A model generated the notes under the pieces. That model did no database searches and was not told the DNA's origin. It saw only the letters and a program-made list of their open reading frames with translations. From HGM04593 sp964423665 (GTDB lineage Bacteria > Bacteroidota > Bacteroidia > Bacteroidales > Bacteroidaceae), in NCBI GenBank assembly GCA_964423665.1, contig CAYRFX010000001.1, positions 1-64,000 on the forward strand: a DNA stretch of 64,000 nt. The letters are read 5' to 3'. Of the stretch, positions 7,413 to 16,385 are shown one piece after another. Position 1 is the first letter of the stretch. Every line of letters starts with the position of its first letter. The position numbers were made by a program, and so were the translations under genes.

Positions 7413-8498
7413 ATATCCTTCCAATGTTTGTTTGGCGGTCTCTTCCCATGTATAATTTTCTATTATTCTATTGTAAAAAGCTTCGTTAAATGGAGCGTTG
7501 AATGCCTGAGTAACAGCATTATTAATAGAATCAAGATTGTCGGGTTCGCAGTAATATGCGTAGTTATCAAAGTAATCTTCAGTGTCTCCTTTTTTTGTTG
7601 CAACTACATTGCAACGCATAACGCCTGCTTCCAGGGAGGACAGACCGGGAGTCTCCATCCATGATGCTAAAATATGAACCTTTGCTAATTTGTAGAATTG
7701 TGGTAGTTTGTCGTGTTCAACTTGCCCTAAGAAGAACATATTTTCGTTTGCCTCCTTTTTACACTGTTCATAATATTTTCTAAAATTAGCTCCGGCTTTT
7801 CCTATGAATACAAATTTGTAAGGTAGCTTTTTGCAAGCTCTTACAATGTTAAGCTGATTCTTTCTGCCTTCTATTCTTGAAACGCATAGAACGCAATCTC
7901 TGTATTTCTCAAAATTGCTGTCAATGTTTACGCTGTTGTAGTCGAACTTGCTTATATCCACTGCGTTAGCAACGGCAATATAGTTATATTGCGATAAATT
8001 GAAGTCCGTTGCCACTCTTCTCATTTCGGAATGAGAATTAGGCAAAAAAACATCAACCATTTTTATGATTTTTCGTTGCAATCTTTTATGCCCGTTTAAT
8101 AGGTATATGACCGTCCCTTTGGAAAATTCAAAATTCAGAATAGCACGGGCTATAACTTTGAGGTATTCTATTTGTGTAATAGACAAGAACTTATTAATGA
8201 ACTGTAAAATTCCTCCCCTTGCTTTTTTCTCATACTCCTCGTATGGACCATAGATTGTCGATAAAGCAACTTTTTTGCCATATCTTTTTGCATTTTTAAC
8301 CTGCAGATACAGTTCTTGTGGGCGCATTAAATTGAAAACGTGGATAATATCATACTTGGAAACATCGGGAGTAAGTTCAAGCGAGATATCGACATCAAGC
8401 CCAAGTTTTTCAAGGAACTCCTTTGTTTTAAGTATTTGTGTCGTATCACCACCGGGGGCAGTAAAAAGCGTTTTTCGGGATTGGAATAGAACCTTCAT
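7398..8498 (-). CDS. Glycosyltransferase family 4
   Basis: 366 residues with a GT-B fold pattern. The N-terminal acceptor domain contains APGGDTTQILKTKEFLEKLG and YDIIHVFNLMRP. The C-terminal donor domain contains CVLCVSRIEGRKNQLN and METPGLSSLEAGVMRCNVVA, the E-x7-E-like region of GT4. It ends NYTWEETAKQTLEGY, typical of the family. It acts in assembly of the surface glycan; donor and acceptor are unknown. It sits 12 bp downstream of the kinase-like gene. Confidence 0.9.
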   Translation of the reverse strand: MKVLFQSRKTLFTAPGGDTTQILKTKEFLEKLGLDVDISLELTPDVSKYDIIHVFNLMRPQELYLQVKNAKRYGKKVALSTIYGPYEEYEKKARGGILQFINKFLSITQIEYLKVIARAILNFEFSKGTVIYLLNGHKRLQRKIIKMVDVFLPNSHSEMRRVATDFNLSQYNYIAVANAVDISKFDYNSVNIDSNFEKYRDCVLCVSRIEGRKNQLNIVRACKKLPYKFVFIGKAGANFRKYYEQCKKEANENMFFLGQVEHDKLPQFYKLAKVHILASWMETPGLSSLEAGVMRCNVVATKKGDTEDYFDNYAYYCEPDNLDSINNAVTQAFNAPFNEAFYNRIIENYTWEETAKQTLEGYNSII

Positions 8499-8510
8499 AT
8501 TTTTGTATTA

Positions 8511-9587
8511 TTATTTCAACATACTTAGAATTTGAATCCACAGATTTATTATAGTTGTTATTTGGGGGTTATATATTCCCTTTTCACGTATAATGTACTG
8601 TGAAAGCACAGACAAAAAGTATTGTTTATATCCTTGTTTATTTTGATTAGTTATATATGTTTTTGCAATCTTTTTTGCGTCCCAATTATTCTTGTATATT
8701 GCCGTTTGCATTAAAAAATGGCACTTATCAATGTTTGCGGGGTAGGTGAGTGCCGAATATTCAAAATCGAAAACAAAAAGCTTGTTGTTCTCGGTGAACA
8801 TATTCCACGGGGTGAAATCGCCGTGGAATGCCGAGAATTCCACAATTTTCCCGCTGTATTCTGCCATAACACCTGCTATTGCAGTTGCTACAACCCTCCT
8901 GTCGGTGTGTGCCGGTAACCAATCGAGGTGCTCTTGCAGTGCGATTATGGAGTGGTAATAATCACTCTCTTCAAAAGGAAGCTGTTGTTTTGTCTTTTCG
9001 TGCAACGTGGCAATAAAATTCTCTTGCAGGCTACTCCATTGGTGAATAACTCCCGATTCGGTGCTTTTTTCTGTGCTTTGTACAAAGATGTGCACGCCGT
9101 TGTCCATTGTGCCACAGAACAAAGGCTTTGGAATGTTTGTAACTCCTTGTTTTGCAAGTTGCTCAAGGGTTGATGTCTCTTTCTCAAAGAGTGAAAGAAT
9201 CTCTTTATTGTCGCTTGCTTTGCAATATCCCAGAATCTTTTTCCCCAGGCTTAGTTGCATGGTAATTTTCTGATGCACACAAGGAGTGCCCTCAAATATT
9301 GCGAATTCAAGTTCTTTGGTGCCGAACACCTTTTGCAATATCTCCTGCAGTTCCTCTTGCAATGTGCAATGGAGCGTTTCGGCTTTTATCACTTTGCGCA
9401 CCAGGGGCAGGCTGTGGAGCCACGGGAACAGAGCTTTCAGTAGCTTACCGTTGCGCCCGCTCGGTTGGTACAGCCCCAGTGCCACCCGCATATTCTTTGC
9501 GGGCAGTAGCCAGCTTTTTCCATCGGCGTTGGTTATGCGGTAGCAGCGGTTATTGCCATCGGTTATTATTTTGTGAAGCAATGTCAT
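8511..9587 (-). CDS. APH-like kinase of the polysaccharide/LPS locus
   Basis: 358 residues. The segment AFHGDFTPWNMFTENNKLFVFDFEYS has the HGDxxxxN catalytic loop and the DFE metal-binding motif of aminoglycoside-phosphotransferase-like and LPS core kinases. The N-terminal 150 residues have no match I recognise. In this context a sugar or lipid kinase that decorates the glycan is more likely than drug resistance; this is inference. It lies between GT4 genes on the same strand. Confidence 0.75.
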   Translation of the reverse strand: MTLLHKIITDGNNRCYRITNADGKSWLLPAKNMRVALGLYQPSGRNGKLLKALFPWLHSLPLVRKVIKAETLHCTLQEELQEILQKVFGTKELEFAIFEGTPCVHQKITMQLSLGKKILGYCKASDNKEILSLFEKETSTLEQLAKQGVTNIPKPLFCGTMDNGVHIFVQSTEKSTESGVIHQWSSLQENFIATLHEKTKQQLPFEESDYYHSIIALQEHLDWLPAHTDRRVVATAIAGVMAEYSGKIVEFSAFHGDFTPWNMFTENNKLFVFDFEYSALTYPANIDKCHFLMQTAIYKNNWDAKKIAKTYITNQNKQGYKQYFLSVLSQYIIREKGIYNPQITTIINLWIQILSMLK

Positions 9588-9716
9588 TGTTTCTTTATTT
9601 CTCCCTTCTGAAGGGGCGCAGTTTGAATTTTTCTTTGCGAGTGGCGGAGGGTTTTGTTTCTAACTCTCCCCCTTGCAAGCAATGGGGAGTGGCTGTAAGC
9701 CGAGGTGGAGGAGTTT

Positions 9717-10964
9717 TTAGCTCTCCCACTTATTATGTTTAATCCTCTCTATCAACAAATCGCGGAACTCCCTGCCACGCGCCTCCCAAGTGAATTGCGC
9801 ACCGGCATTTTTTGCCTTCTCACCGATGTTTTTTCGCTCATCGGCATCGCTCATGCGTTCAATGGCACAGCTTAGCTTGTCAATAACCTCGTTACGGGTG
9901 GTGCGGGGAATAACCACGGCGTATTCGTTGGAGAAATAGCGGGTGTATCCCGTGGTGTCGAGGCAGATAAGCGGCTTGCCCATTGCCATGGTGTCAAAAG
10001 ATACCGTAACCGCCCCCTCTTTGAGTGAGGGGTTAATCACAACATCGGCAGCGGCAAGCAAGCGGTAATATTCGCTCATATCCACTTTGCCGGTGAAGAT
10101 CACTTGTTCTTCTATGCATAGGCTTTTCGCAAGGGTTTGCAGGCGTGCCTTGTCGGTGCCTTTTCCCACCATAGTGAGGTGAAGCTTAGGGTTGTTTCTT
10201 GCCACGCGGGCGAAACTCTCAATCGCAAGGTCGAATCCCCGCCACGCGTCTAAGCGTCCCACGGTGAGATATTCGATATAGTCTTTTTTATCGCAATGCT
10301 CTTGTGCCGTTTGTGTTATTTGCTCCACTGCAACATCGGTAAACAGCACCGTTTTGTCGCGGTATTTCGCAGGAATAAGATTGCGTGTTATCTCTGTCTT
10401 GCACAGCATTAAATCGGCATTCTTGCAACGCTGCTTGAAACCGAAATTCAATGGTAGCATTTTTATTGCCATGCGGCGCACCCACTCTATGATGCGCGCC
10501 TTGCCCGTGTAGTGGCGGCTATACTCGGCTGGGATGGTTTCCAATCCTCCTATGGGGCCCCAAATGAAGAACTGCTTTTGCCCATAGGAGCTCACCTTCC
10601 ACAGCACGTTGCCGTATGTGAGGTGGTGGAATATTTTTATATTATTCTCGCGCATTGTGCGCTTTACAATGCGGTTTGTGCAATATTGCCAGATGTTGTA
10701 GTATGTGCGCACACCACGCAGTCCCTTTTTCCAGAATCGTGCCCAGCGGGGCAAGTCGAAGTAGAGAAAATGTATTCCGCTGTATTCGGGGTGGGCTGCT
10801 ATCCACGGCTCAATGGTGGGACGGTTGCTCTCACGCGTGAGCACCCACAACTCAAAGTAGCGCGACATCTCCAGCACCCAGTGCCAGCCCACGCCAATCT
10901 CGCTGCCTAACCCAGGCTCGCAGGCGTATGCCGAAACGAATATTTTATGTTTTGTTGTGGTCAT
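9717..10964 (-). CDS. Glycosyltransferase family 4
   Basis: 415 residues from the ATG at 10964. The N-terminus IFVSAYACEPGLGSEIGVGWHW is a GT4 acceptor-domain start. The donor domain contains YLTVGRLDAWRGFDLAIESF and SLKEGAVTVSFDTMAMGKPL. The ATG at 10964 overlaps the TGA of the upstream acyltransferase frame as ATGA, which supports both this start and the repaired acyltransferase frame. An upstream ATG at 10988 is possible but would overlap further. The sugar specificity is unknown. Confidence 0.88.
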   Translation of the reverse strand: MTTTKHKIFVSAYACEPGLGSEIGVGWHWVLEMSRYFELWVLTRESNRPTIEPWIAAHPEYSGIHFLYFDLPRWARFWKKGLRGVRTYYNIWQYCTNRIVKRTMRENNIKIFHHLTYGNVLWKVSSYGQKQFFIWGPIGGLETIPAEYSRHYTGKARIIEWVRRMAIKMLPLNFGFKQRCKNADLMLCKTEITRNLIPAKYRDKTVLFTDVAVEQITQTAQEHCDKKDYIEYLTVGRLDAWRGFDLAIESFARVARNNPKLHLTMVGKGTDKARLQTLAKSLCIEEQVIFTGKVDMSEYYRLLAAADVVINPSLKEGAVTVSFDTMAMGKPLICLDTTGYTRYFSNEYAVVIPRTTRNEVIDKLSCAIERMSDADERKNIGEKAKNAGAQFTWEARGREFRDLLIERIKHNKWES

Positions 10965-12002
10965 TGATGTTTTTTCTTTATAATGCACTCGGCTATTTTG
11001 TCAATAGTGTTGCCGATAAGAATAGATATTCCAACTCCTGCAATGGTGTAAATAATCCAAATATAGCTACTGTGGTTATGAAGAACAGGAAATTCAGAGA
11101 GTCTTTCAATTGGATATTTACATATTGCAATAACAATCAGACTTATTATTTTGAATGAGAGAAAATGGAATGTAAGAATATAGAATGTTTTCTTGCCAAT
11201 GTAATCCAGCATCTTCTTTCCACCCCCCCATTATTTTAGAGATGTAAATAGTTGATATGGAGCCGATTATCGAGACGGAGAAGTATGCGAAAATATCAAC
11301 GCCTTTTACATCAATATTTCCACTAAAGAACAACGAAGTGATAATTACTGCAACATATCCGGTAACGCCCAATATTAATGGATAACTGCTTTTCAAACCA
11401 ACCTCTTTCAATGTGTAACCCGCAGTAAAATATGCTGTTGCCAATAGTGTTTTGCTACCTATTGTTGGAATCTTGAAAGGTGCTATGCTTGCTAAATATG
11501 CTATTCCCACAAAGAATGCACATAAAAAGAGTAAGTCTCTTTTGTTTATTCTTTTTCTTATTATTGTGATTAGATTTAGGAATAAAATTGAAATTATTGA
11601 TGCATATAACAACTCTTTCAAGAACCAGTAGCCTCCAAGCAGTTGCTCGCTGCCTGTGAGAGTGAATATATGGAATATCTTCATCTTAAAATTATGGAGC
11701 GAATAATAATTGCTATATACCCCTAATTTGTAGAAGATATTATGAAACAGAAGAAATATTAAGGAATATTTTACAAAAGGGACATATAAACCTTTAATTT
11801 TTCTGCTTATAAACGATTTAACATCGCCTAAGTATTTTTCCTTGAATAAAAAGCCGGAGATAAGGAAAAAGCATGGCATATGGAACTGGTATATGAATTT
11901 CCCAAGCAAGCATGGTATCCCCGTATGCCCCACCACCATTAGGATTATAAGTATTCCCTTGGCTACAGATATTTCGGTATAGTGCTTTTGTGTTTCTGTC
12001 AT
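10961..12002 (-). pseudogene. Acyltransferase-3 family membrane protein, frameshifted at a G7 tract (possible phase-OFF)
   Basis: The first frame (12002 down) encodes an OafA/NodX-type membrane acyltransferase: SVAKGILIILMVVGHTG, MPCFFLISGFLFKEKYLG, about eight to ten membrane segments, to ISKIMGG. At the G7 tract (11223-11229) it leaves frame and ends at 11118 with a non-family tail. In the second frame the protein resumes at once as GKKMLDYIGKKTFYILTFHF and runs to 10961, giving a normal ending helix. One G fewer (or two more) joins both parts into about 346 residues. The restored stop overlaps the next ATG as ATGA. The family O-acylates sugars at the membrane. Confidence 0.8.
11223..11229 (-). 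repeat. G7 homopolymer at the acyltransferase frameshift
   Basis: The coding strand reads AATAATGGGGGGGTGG. With G6 or G9 the two halves of the acyltransferase are in one frame; at G7 they are not. Confidence 0.88.
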
Positions 12003-12016
12003 AGCAGTTACAGACT

Positions 12017-13035
12017 CTATGAAACTTTAGATTTATATTTTATGAAACGATAAATGTACATCGCAATTTGTCCAAAAGGGGATATTATATTTGATATAAA
12101 TGAAAATAAAGCAGGTGCTTTCTGTGCTGTTTTCACAAGTAAATTTTTATTATTTACTTTACATAGATTTTCCTGAATATTTGTTGCTTTATCTTTAATG
12201 TTGTCGTAATAGAAAAAGTAACATCGTAATCCCAAATATCCCATCATCTCCCCTATTCTGCCAATCTCTGCTTTTACACCTTGGGAAGATTCGACAAATG
12301 TTGTCGATAACATCTCGTGCATTCTTTTGGAAAGCCTCAGAGTGCTGTACACCGTTTCTTTGCTCTTGTACGATGTCATAGTTGTGGATATGCTCGTCTT
12401 GTTGTAGTGTATGAAAAGTATTGGTTGATATTGAACACGTTTAGCGTAATGCACAAGTTTGTGTACCCAGTCGATGTCTTCAATCCTTTCATTTTCGGCA
12501 AAGAAAAGGTTGTTGTCTATCATGTGAGAACGCCGGAATATGAATTTCCACGGAGCGTATGGGATTGAATTTATTTCAATTATTTCGTCACCACTCATTA
12601 TTTCGCGGTTGGGAAAATTGTGTTGCAATGTGTTACTTACTTTCCCGGGCGACTGGTATGCGCAATCAACAATAAGAATCTCTAACTTTTCCTTTTGTAA
12701 ATGATTATATACAGCGGTAATGCTTTCTTTGTGAAAATAATCGTCCTGGTCTATAAAAATGATGTATTTCCCTTTTGCGGCTCTCACTCCTTTGTTTCTT
12801 GACCCCCCCCCTGGCGTATATTTTGTTTATTCTCAATGACTTGCAGGTTGTTGTGTTCTTTGCATTGCTCTTTTAGCCATTGGCGTGTATCATCTGTGCT
12901 GCAATCATCTACACATATAACCTCATACAAGTTTTTGTCTAACGATTGCCCCCATATGCTGTTAAGGCATACAGGCAGGTCGTGTGTGAGTCCGTTATAT
13001 ACGGGAATTACTATGGAAAAGAAAGGGGTGCTCAT
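12017..13035 (-). pseudogene. GT2 glycosyltransferase, frameshifted at a G9 tract (possible phase-OFF)
   Basis: The first frame (13035 to 12784) is a GT2 N-terminus: FFSIVIPVYNGLTHDLPVCL, VICVDDCSTDDTRQWL, then NIRQGGG and a premature stop. The second frame (12787 to 12017) continues with VRAAKGKYIIFIDQDDYF, the DxD-containing donor site, and about 240 more residues. With G7 or G10 in place of G9 the join reads QGG(G)SRNKGVRAAKGKYI, the exact pattern of GT2 enzymes. The full protein would have about 338-339 residues. The gene is inactive as sequenced, but the defect is only tract length. Confidence 0.85.
12803..12811 (-). repeat. G9 homopolymer at the GT2 frameshift
   Basis: Nine consecutive C on the plus strand (G on the coding strand), the longest homopolymer of G/C that I see in the window. 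Lengths of 7 or 10 would restore the frame. Confidence 0.92.
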
Positions 13036-13122
13036 ATTGCTTGGGAATGTATTTTGTGTTGAATCTCTATGTTTTAACTATAATATAAGGTATGTGGCAA
13101 CGAATATATTATGTATGGTGTG

Positions 13123-14079
13123 TTATTGGGTATTTATCACTTTTGCATAATATGTGGCTTTGCCATCGCACTTTAATTTATAGTCAGCCTTATAGCTAAG
13201 TTTGAAAATAAAATTTTCAGATATAAGTTTCTTGTAATATTCTTCGTCGTATGGTTTGTTCATTAGTGCGAATAGCATAAATCGTTCCAAATTATTATCG
13301 GGTGTGCTATTTACGCTCTCTTTGACTGCAGGTAATATTTTTGTTGCATAAATAAATACTCTGTCTTGCAACAAATAGTCGGGCCACACCCTCTCGTTGA
13401 CGCATACAGCGGTAAGAATATCTCTTATGAATGAAAAAGTTACGCTACCTATTTTGTTGCTGCCTATTGCGTAACTACACCATTTTGTGTTTTCTTTATT
13501 ATTGTGCGGAGAGAAAAAAGCACATTGTTTGACTATTTCCGGCATATTGGTTGGGAACCACACAGTGCTGTCTATCCATAAACCACCATATTTTGATAAA
13601 ATGGTATTTCGTAGTATGTCGCTGAAATGTGCAAATAAAAGTTCTCCTTTATGCAGTTTGTCATATACCGTTGGGGGTAATTGAACAAACTCTCTGACAT
13701 TATTCATATCAATAAATTGCACATTCTTGTTGTTCTGTTTCAATTTGTCATAACAAGCCTTTACCAGATGTGGCATATACTTCTTGCCCTGCCCCCAAAA
13801 TACCCATATCTTGAAATCCTTACATTCAATGTCGCTCTCCTTGCATACGCGATATTTTTTTATAATATCGGGATAGTGTTTCTCTATATGTTTTTCTATG
13901 TAATATTGCTTTTTCTTATCAGCTTTCTTATTCAAACTTCTGGCTTGCAACCCCCATGATATCCACCATATAAGATTCCAAAATACATACATCAGAGGCC
14001 ACCCCCCCATAATCAAATTTATTATATCGCTGAAAATCAGCGATATGCGTCGATAAATATTTTTGATGTGGTTGATCAT
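13123..14079 (-). CDS. Caps_synth / OCH1-like glycosyltransferase with a G7 tract near its start
   Basis: 318 residues. The central part IWVFWGQGKKYMPHLVKACY, LLFAHFSDILRNTILSKYGG and LWIDSTVW carries the DxD-like motif of the capsular polysaccharide synthesis family (Pfam Caps_synth, GT32-related). A hydrophobic N-terminal segment (about residues 20-45) may anchor it to the membrane. A G7 tract covers codons 24-26 (IMGGW); the frame is open now, but slippage would stop translation early. Upstream of the next gene there is about 85 bp without features. Confidence 0.85.
   Translation of the reverse strand: MINHIKNIYRRISLIFSDIINLIMGGWPLMYVFWNLIWWISWGLQARSLNKKADKKKQYYIEKHIEKHYPDIIKKYRVCKESDIECKDFKIWVFWGQGKKYMPHLVKACYDKLKQNNKNVQFIDMNNVREFVQLPPTVYDKLHKGELLFAHFSDILRNTILSKYGGLWIDSTVWFPTNMPEIVKQCAFFSPHNNKENTKWCSYAIGSNKIGSVTFSFIRDILTAVCVNERVWPDYLLQDRVFIYATKILPAVKESVNSTPDNNLERFMLFALMNKPYDEEYYKKLISENFIFKLSYKADYKLKCDGKATYYAKVINTQ
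14002..14008 (-). repeat. G7 homopolymer near the start of the Caps_synth gene
   Basis: The coding strand has ATGGGGGGGTGG, the same context as in the frameshifted acyltransferase. It lies at codons 24-26, so a length change would inactivate nearly the whole protein. Confidence 0.88.
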
Positions 14080-14116
14080 AATCTAAAAAAACAGCAACTA
14101 TATTTTATATATAAGG

Positions 14117-15442
14117 TTATTTTAATCTTCTTAAATTCTTCTTGTGTTGCTCCTCAAAAACATATGTGAGAATCTCACACACCGCTGCTTGTGGCGCTTG
14201 CTCATTTAGTACCTTGCGGTAGCCTTTCTTGCTACACAGGTAATCTATCTTCTCGTTAATTGTTCTTATTCCCTCTTCGTCGAGCTCGCGTTTGCGGGCA
14301 AGAATAGTCTCACTGCTTGCTGTGAGCAAAATATTGTAGTTAAGAGTAGGGATAAAGAGCATTTTCCACCAGTAAAGAAACTTAGGACTCAAGTATATGC
14401 GTGAGCGGCGGCTGTCGCAGATGATGTCGGTGAAATATCGGTCGAAGATAACGACGCGGGTGATGCGTGTAACACTCTTCACCTTTACAAAATAGCCTAT
14501 GATATAATCTATGGAGTAGTAGGCAAGGCGTGCTATAGAGCTTAGTTTGCTTGTCTTACCCCCGCGATGAGGCTTGTCGTAGTTTCTATCCACCTCTTTT
14601 TTTATTCCTGCCGAGTGGGCTACATCTCCCAAATTACCAAATAGTTGTGGGCGGAAATGGTAGTATTTGTGTGCGGTGCCAAACACAGGTGCAATTCTTT
14701 CGAGAATCATCTCTATGACTGTAGTTTTTCCACTACCATCGGGGCCGGTGAATCCTATGCTCACTCCTGTATTTGAGCAGATGTAGTTCTTTATGAATGT
14801 ATAAAGGAAATATATCACACTGCATATGAGTGCAAACGGTCTCTTCTTTAGATTTGCCCATAGGGCTCTTGCAATAAGTCTTTTCCCACTTTTCTTGTCG
14901 CATTCGGCTACGCTATTGCAGCCGAATAGTTCTTTTATCTTTTGGACAACAACTGCCTGGTGCTCGGCTGCTTCGCGTGTGGTGCGGTATTTTTCGGGGT
15001 ATTTGCTGCCCACAGCTCTGTTGTAGAGGTATTTGTCGAGAAATTGCCCTTCTGCCTCAATGTAGTATAGAAAACCATTGAATTTTTTATTTGCAAGGAA
15101 CTCCTCTGCGCTCATCAGTTGTATGCCCCAGACAGATGTGTCGAAAAAGAAATCCCACTGTATAATATCAGTCTCTGTCTCGTTGGTGGTGGCACATACA
15201 TAACTTATGAGGCGGTCGCTGTGCAGGTAGGTTACTATTTTCCACCCACTCTTGTCAATGAGTTGCACAAGTTCGTTTTTTATCGCTTTGTAGCTCTTAC
15301 GAGTAATTATTATGTCTATGTCGCGGCTGTTGTTGCTGCTTGGCAGCCCTTCAAAGTTGCGCAATACGGCGTAATCGGCTTTGTCGTTCAGCAAGCCTAT
15401 TGCATCGCTTATGTGTTTTATTGTTCTTTCTGTTTGGCTCAT
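14117..15442 (-). CDS. Two-domain protein: nucleotidyltransferase-like plus thymidylate-kinase-like
   Basis: 441 residues. Residues 1-150 (YAVLRNFEGLPSSNNSRDID, LISYVCATTNETETDIIQWD) look like a nucleotidyltransferase-fold domain. A linker with a hydrophobic segment (ALICSVIYFLYTFIKNYI) follows. The C-terminal half is a P-loop kinase: Walker A GPDGSGKTT, then VVIFDRYFTDIICDSRRSR, a thymidylate-kinase-like DR[YF] motif. Such fusions occur in surface polysaccharide loci, and a role in phosphorylating a glycan or lipid precursor is inferred. True dTMP kinase activity is unlikely given the fusion and context. Confidence 0.75.
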   Translation of the reverse strand: MSQTERTIKHISDAIGLLNDKADYAVLRNFEGLPSSNNSRDIDIIITRKSYKAIKNELVQLIDKSGWKIVTYLHSDRLISYVCATTNETETDIIQWDFFFDTSVWGIQLMSAEEFLANKKFNGFLYYIEAEGQFLDKYLYNRAVGSKYPEKYRTTREAAEHQAVVVQKIKELFGCNSVAECDKKSGKRLIARALWANLKKRPFALICSVIYFLYTFIKNYICSNTGVSIGFTGPDGSGKTTVIEMILERIAPVFGTAHKYYHFRPQLFGNLGDVAHSAGIKKEVDRNYDKPHRGGKTSKLSSIARLAYYSIDYIIGYFVKVKSVTRITRVVIFDRYFTDIICDSRRSRIYLSPKFLYWWKMLFIPTLNYNILLTASSETILARKRELDEEGIRTINEKIDYLCSKKGYRKVLNEQAPQAAVCEILTYVFEEQHKKNLRRLK

Positions 15443-15470
15443 TGTGTTTTTGTTATTGCAGCGAATCTAT

Positions 15471-15583
15471 TTTGTTCTTTTATAGACATAAGAACATAAG
15501 TTACATATTTTTTGTATCCTTGAATGTTGTGCTTGATAAGGCAAAGGCTGTCATTCCGAACGTATGTGAGGAATCTCGCAAAC
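15471..15583 (+). repeat. 113-bp direct repeat, left copy
   Basis: Nearly identical (one inserted base) to 17139-17252. The two copies flank the GIY-YIG/DUF3791/DUF3990 cassette. The 3' part, GTCATTCCGAACG...GAGGAATCT, resembles interspersed repeats common in Bacteroidetes intergenic DNA. Confidence 0.92.
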
Positions 15584-15689
15584 TATCAGAAAGAGATCTT
15601 TCACTTTCGTTCAAGATGACAAGAATTTTGGTTCGTTTTATTATTCTGACGACTGTATGGAGGAAGAATCTCAAAACAAATACTTTGTA

Positions 15690-15989
15690 TTACCACCTAA
15701 AATCTTCTGCTAAATTTTTCTTATTTGGGTTGACAGAGAATATAAGTTTTTCCTTTTTCTCTCTTCTCCAGCCTTTTAGTTCCTTTTCGCGTGCAATAGC
15801 ATCATCTATAACTTGGTATTCCTCAAAATAAATAAGATGATGGCATCTGTATTTCTTTGTAAATCCTTCAACTATACCTGTTTTATGTTCAATGTATCTT
15901 CTATATAAATCGTTAGTAATACCAATATATAATACTTTATGAGTTTTATTAGACATTATATAAACCCAATATTGATGAATATTAAACAT
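15690..15989 (-). CDS. GIY-YIG nuclease superfamily protein
   Basis: 99 residues, the length of single-domain GIY-YIG (UPF0213-like) proteins. VYIMSNKTHKVLYIGITNDL carries the VYI...YIG pair, RRYIEHK the catalytic Arg region, and IAREKELKGWRREKK the conserved Glu-bearing helix. The family cuts DNA in repair or mobile elements, but many small members have no known role. It stands in the accessory cassette between two direct repeats, which suits a mobile-element passenger. Confidence 0.88.
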   Translation of the reverse strand: MFNIHQYWVYIMSNKTHKVLYIGITNDLYRRYIEHKTGIVEGFTKKYRCHHLIYFEEYQVIDDAIAREKELKGWRREKKEKLIFSVNPNKKNLAEDFRW

Positions 15990-16007
15990 AAATGATATTT
16001 TTTAGAT

Positions 16008-16034
16008 TCCTCCCTTCGGTTCGGAATGACAAAA
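16008..16034 (-). repeat. Inverted half-copy of the interspersed repeat
   Basis: AGATTCCTCCCTTCGGTTCG followed by GAATGAC is the reverse complement of a GTCATTCCGAA...GGAATCT core seen in the two 113-bp repeats. A second shared segment, ATAGAATGACACGGGTTTGT, occurs near 16084 and near 17255. Confidence 0.75.
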
Positions 16035-16136
16035 CTTTGTTTTGTTATCGGCGAGTTTCTATGAAACGAGCCAATGACATTACAAATATAGAATGACACG
16101 GGTTTGTCAAAAACATAAATACTATTCGAAACACTT

Positions 16137-16385
16137 TTATTGTTTATTCTCCATTTCGCGTATAAAATCATCGGCAATATACATATCACCATAAAGATAT
16201 AAGCCTGTTGATTTATCGTGGAGTTTTGCACAAGTGTCGCTTGTATAGAACATTTTTAATGCTTTTGCATTATCTATGTTCAATCTTTTTGCCAAAATTA
16301 TACTTATGGCACCAATACGGTTGCTCATGATTATTTCCTGAATCACCGGTGACTTTGTTGTATTATTACAATTCTTCTGTTCCAT
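16137..16385 (-). CDS. DUF3791-like small protein
   Basis: 82 residues from the ATG at 16385 (MEQKNCNNTTKSPVIQEIIM). The body SILAKRLNIDNAKALKMFYT, LHDKSTGLYLYGDMYIADDF matches the DUF3791 pattern (a helical domain with a YxxGxxYIxD end). It overlaps the 3' end of the DUF3990 gene by about 20 bp. DUF3791 genes are typically adjacent to DUF3990 genes, and a partner or antitoxin role is inferred from that linkage only. Confidence 0.7.
   Translation of the reverse strand: MEQKNCNNTTKSPVIQEIIMSNRIGAISIILAKRLNIDNAKALKMFYTSDTCAKLHDKSTGLYLYGDMYIADDFIREMENKQ

Noticed and set aside
6852..7664. Long plus-strand open frame opposite the DUF1972 glycosyltransferase
   Set aside because: It is the complement of two well-supported glycosyltransferase frames and shows no family resemblance.
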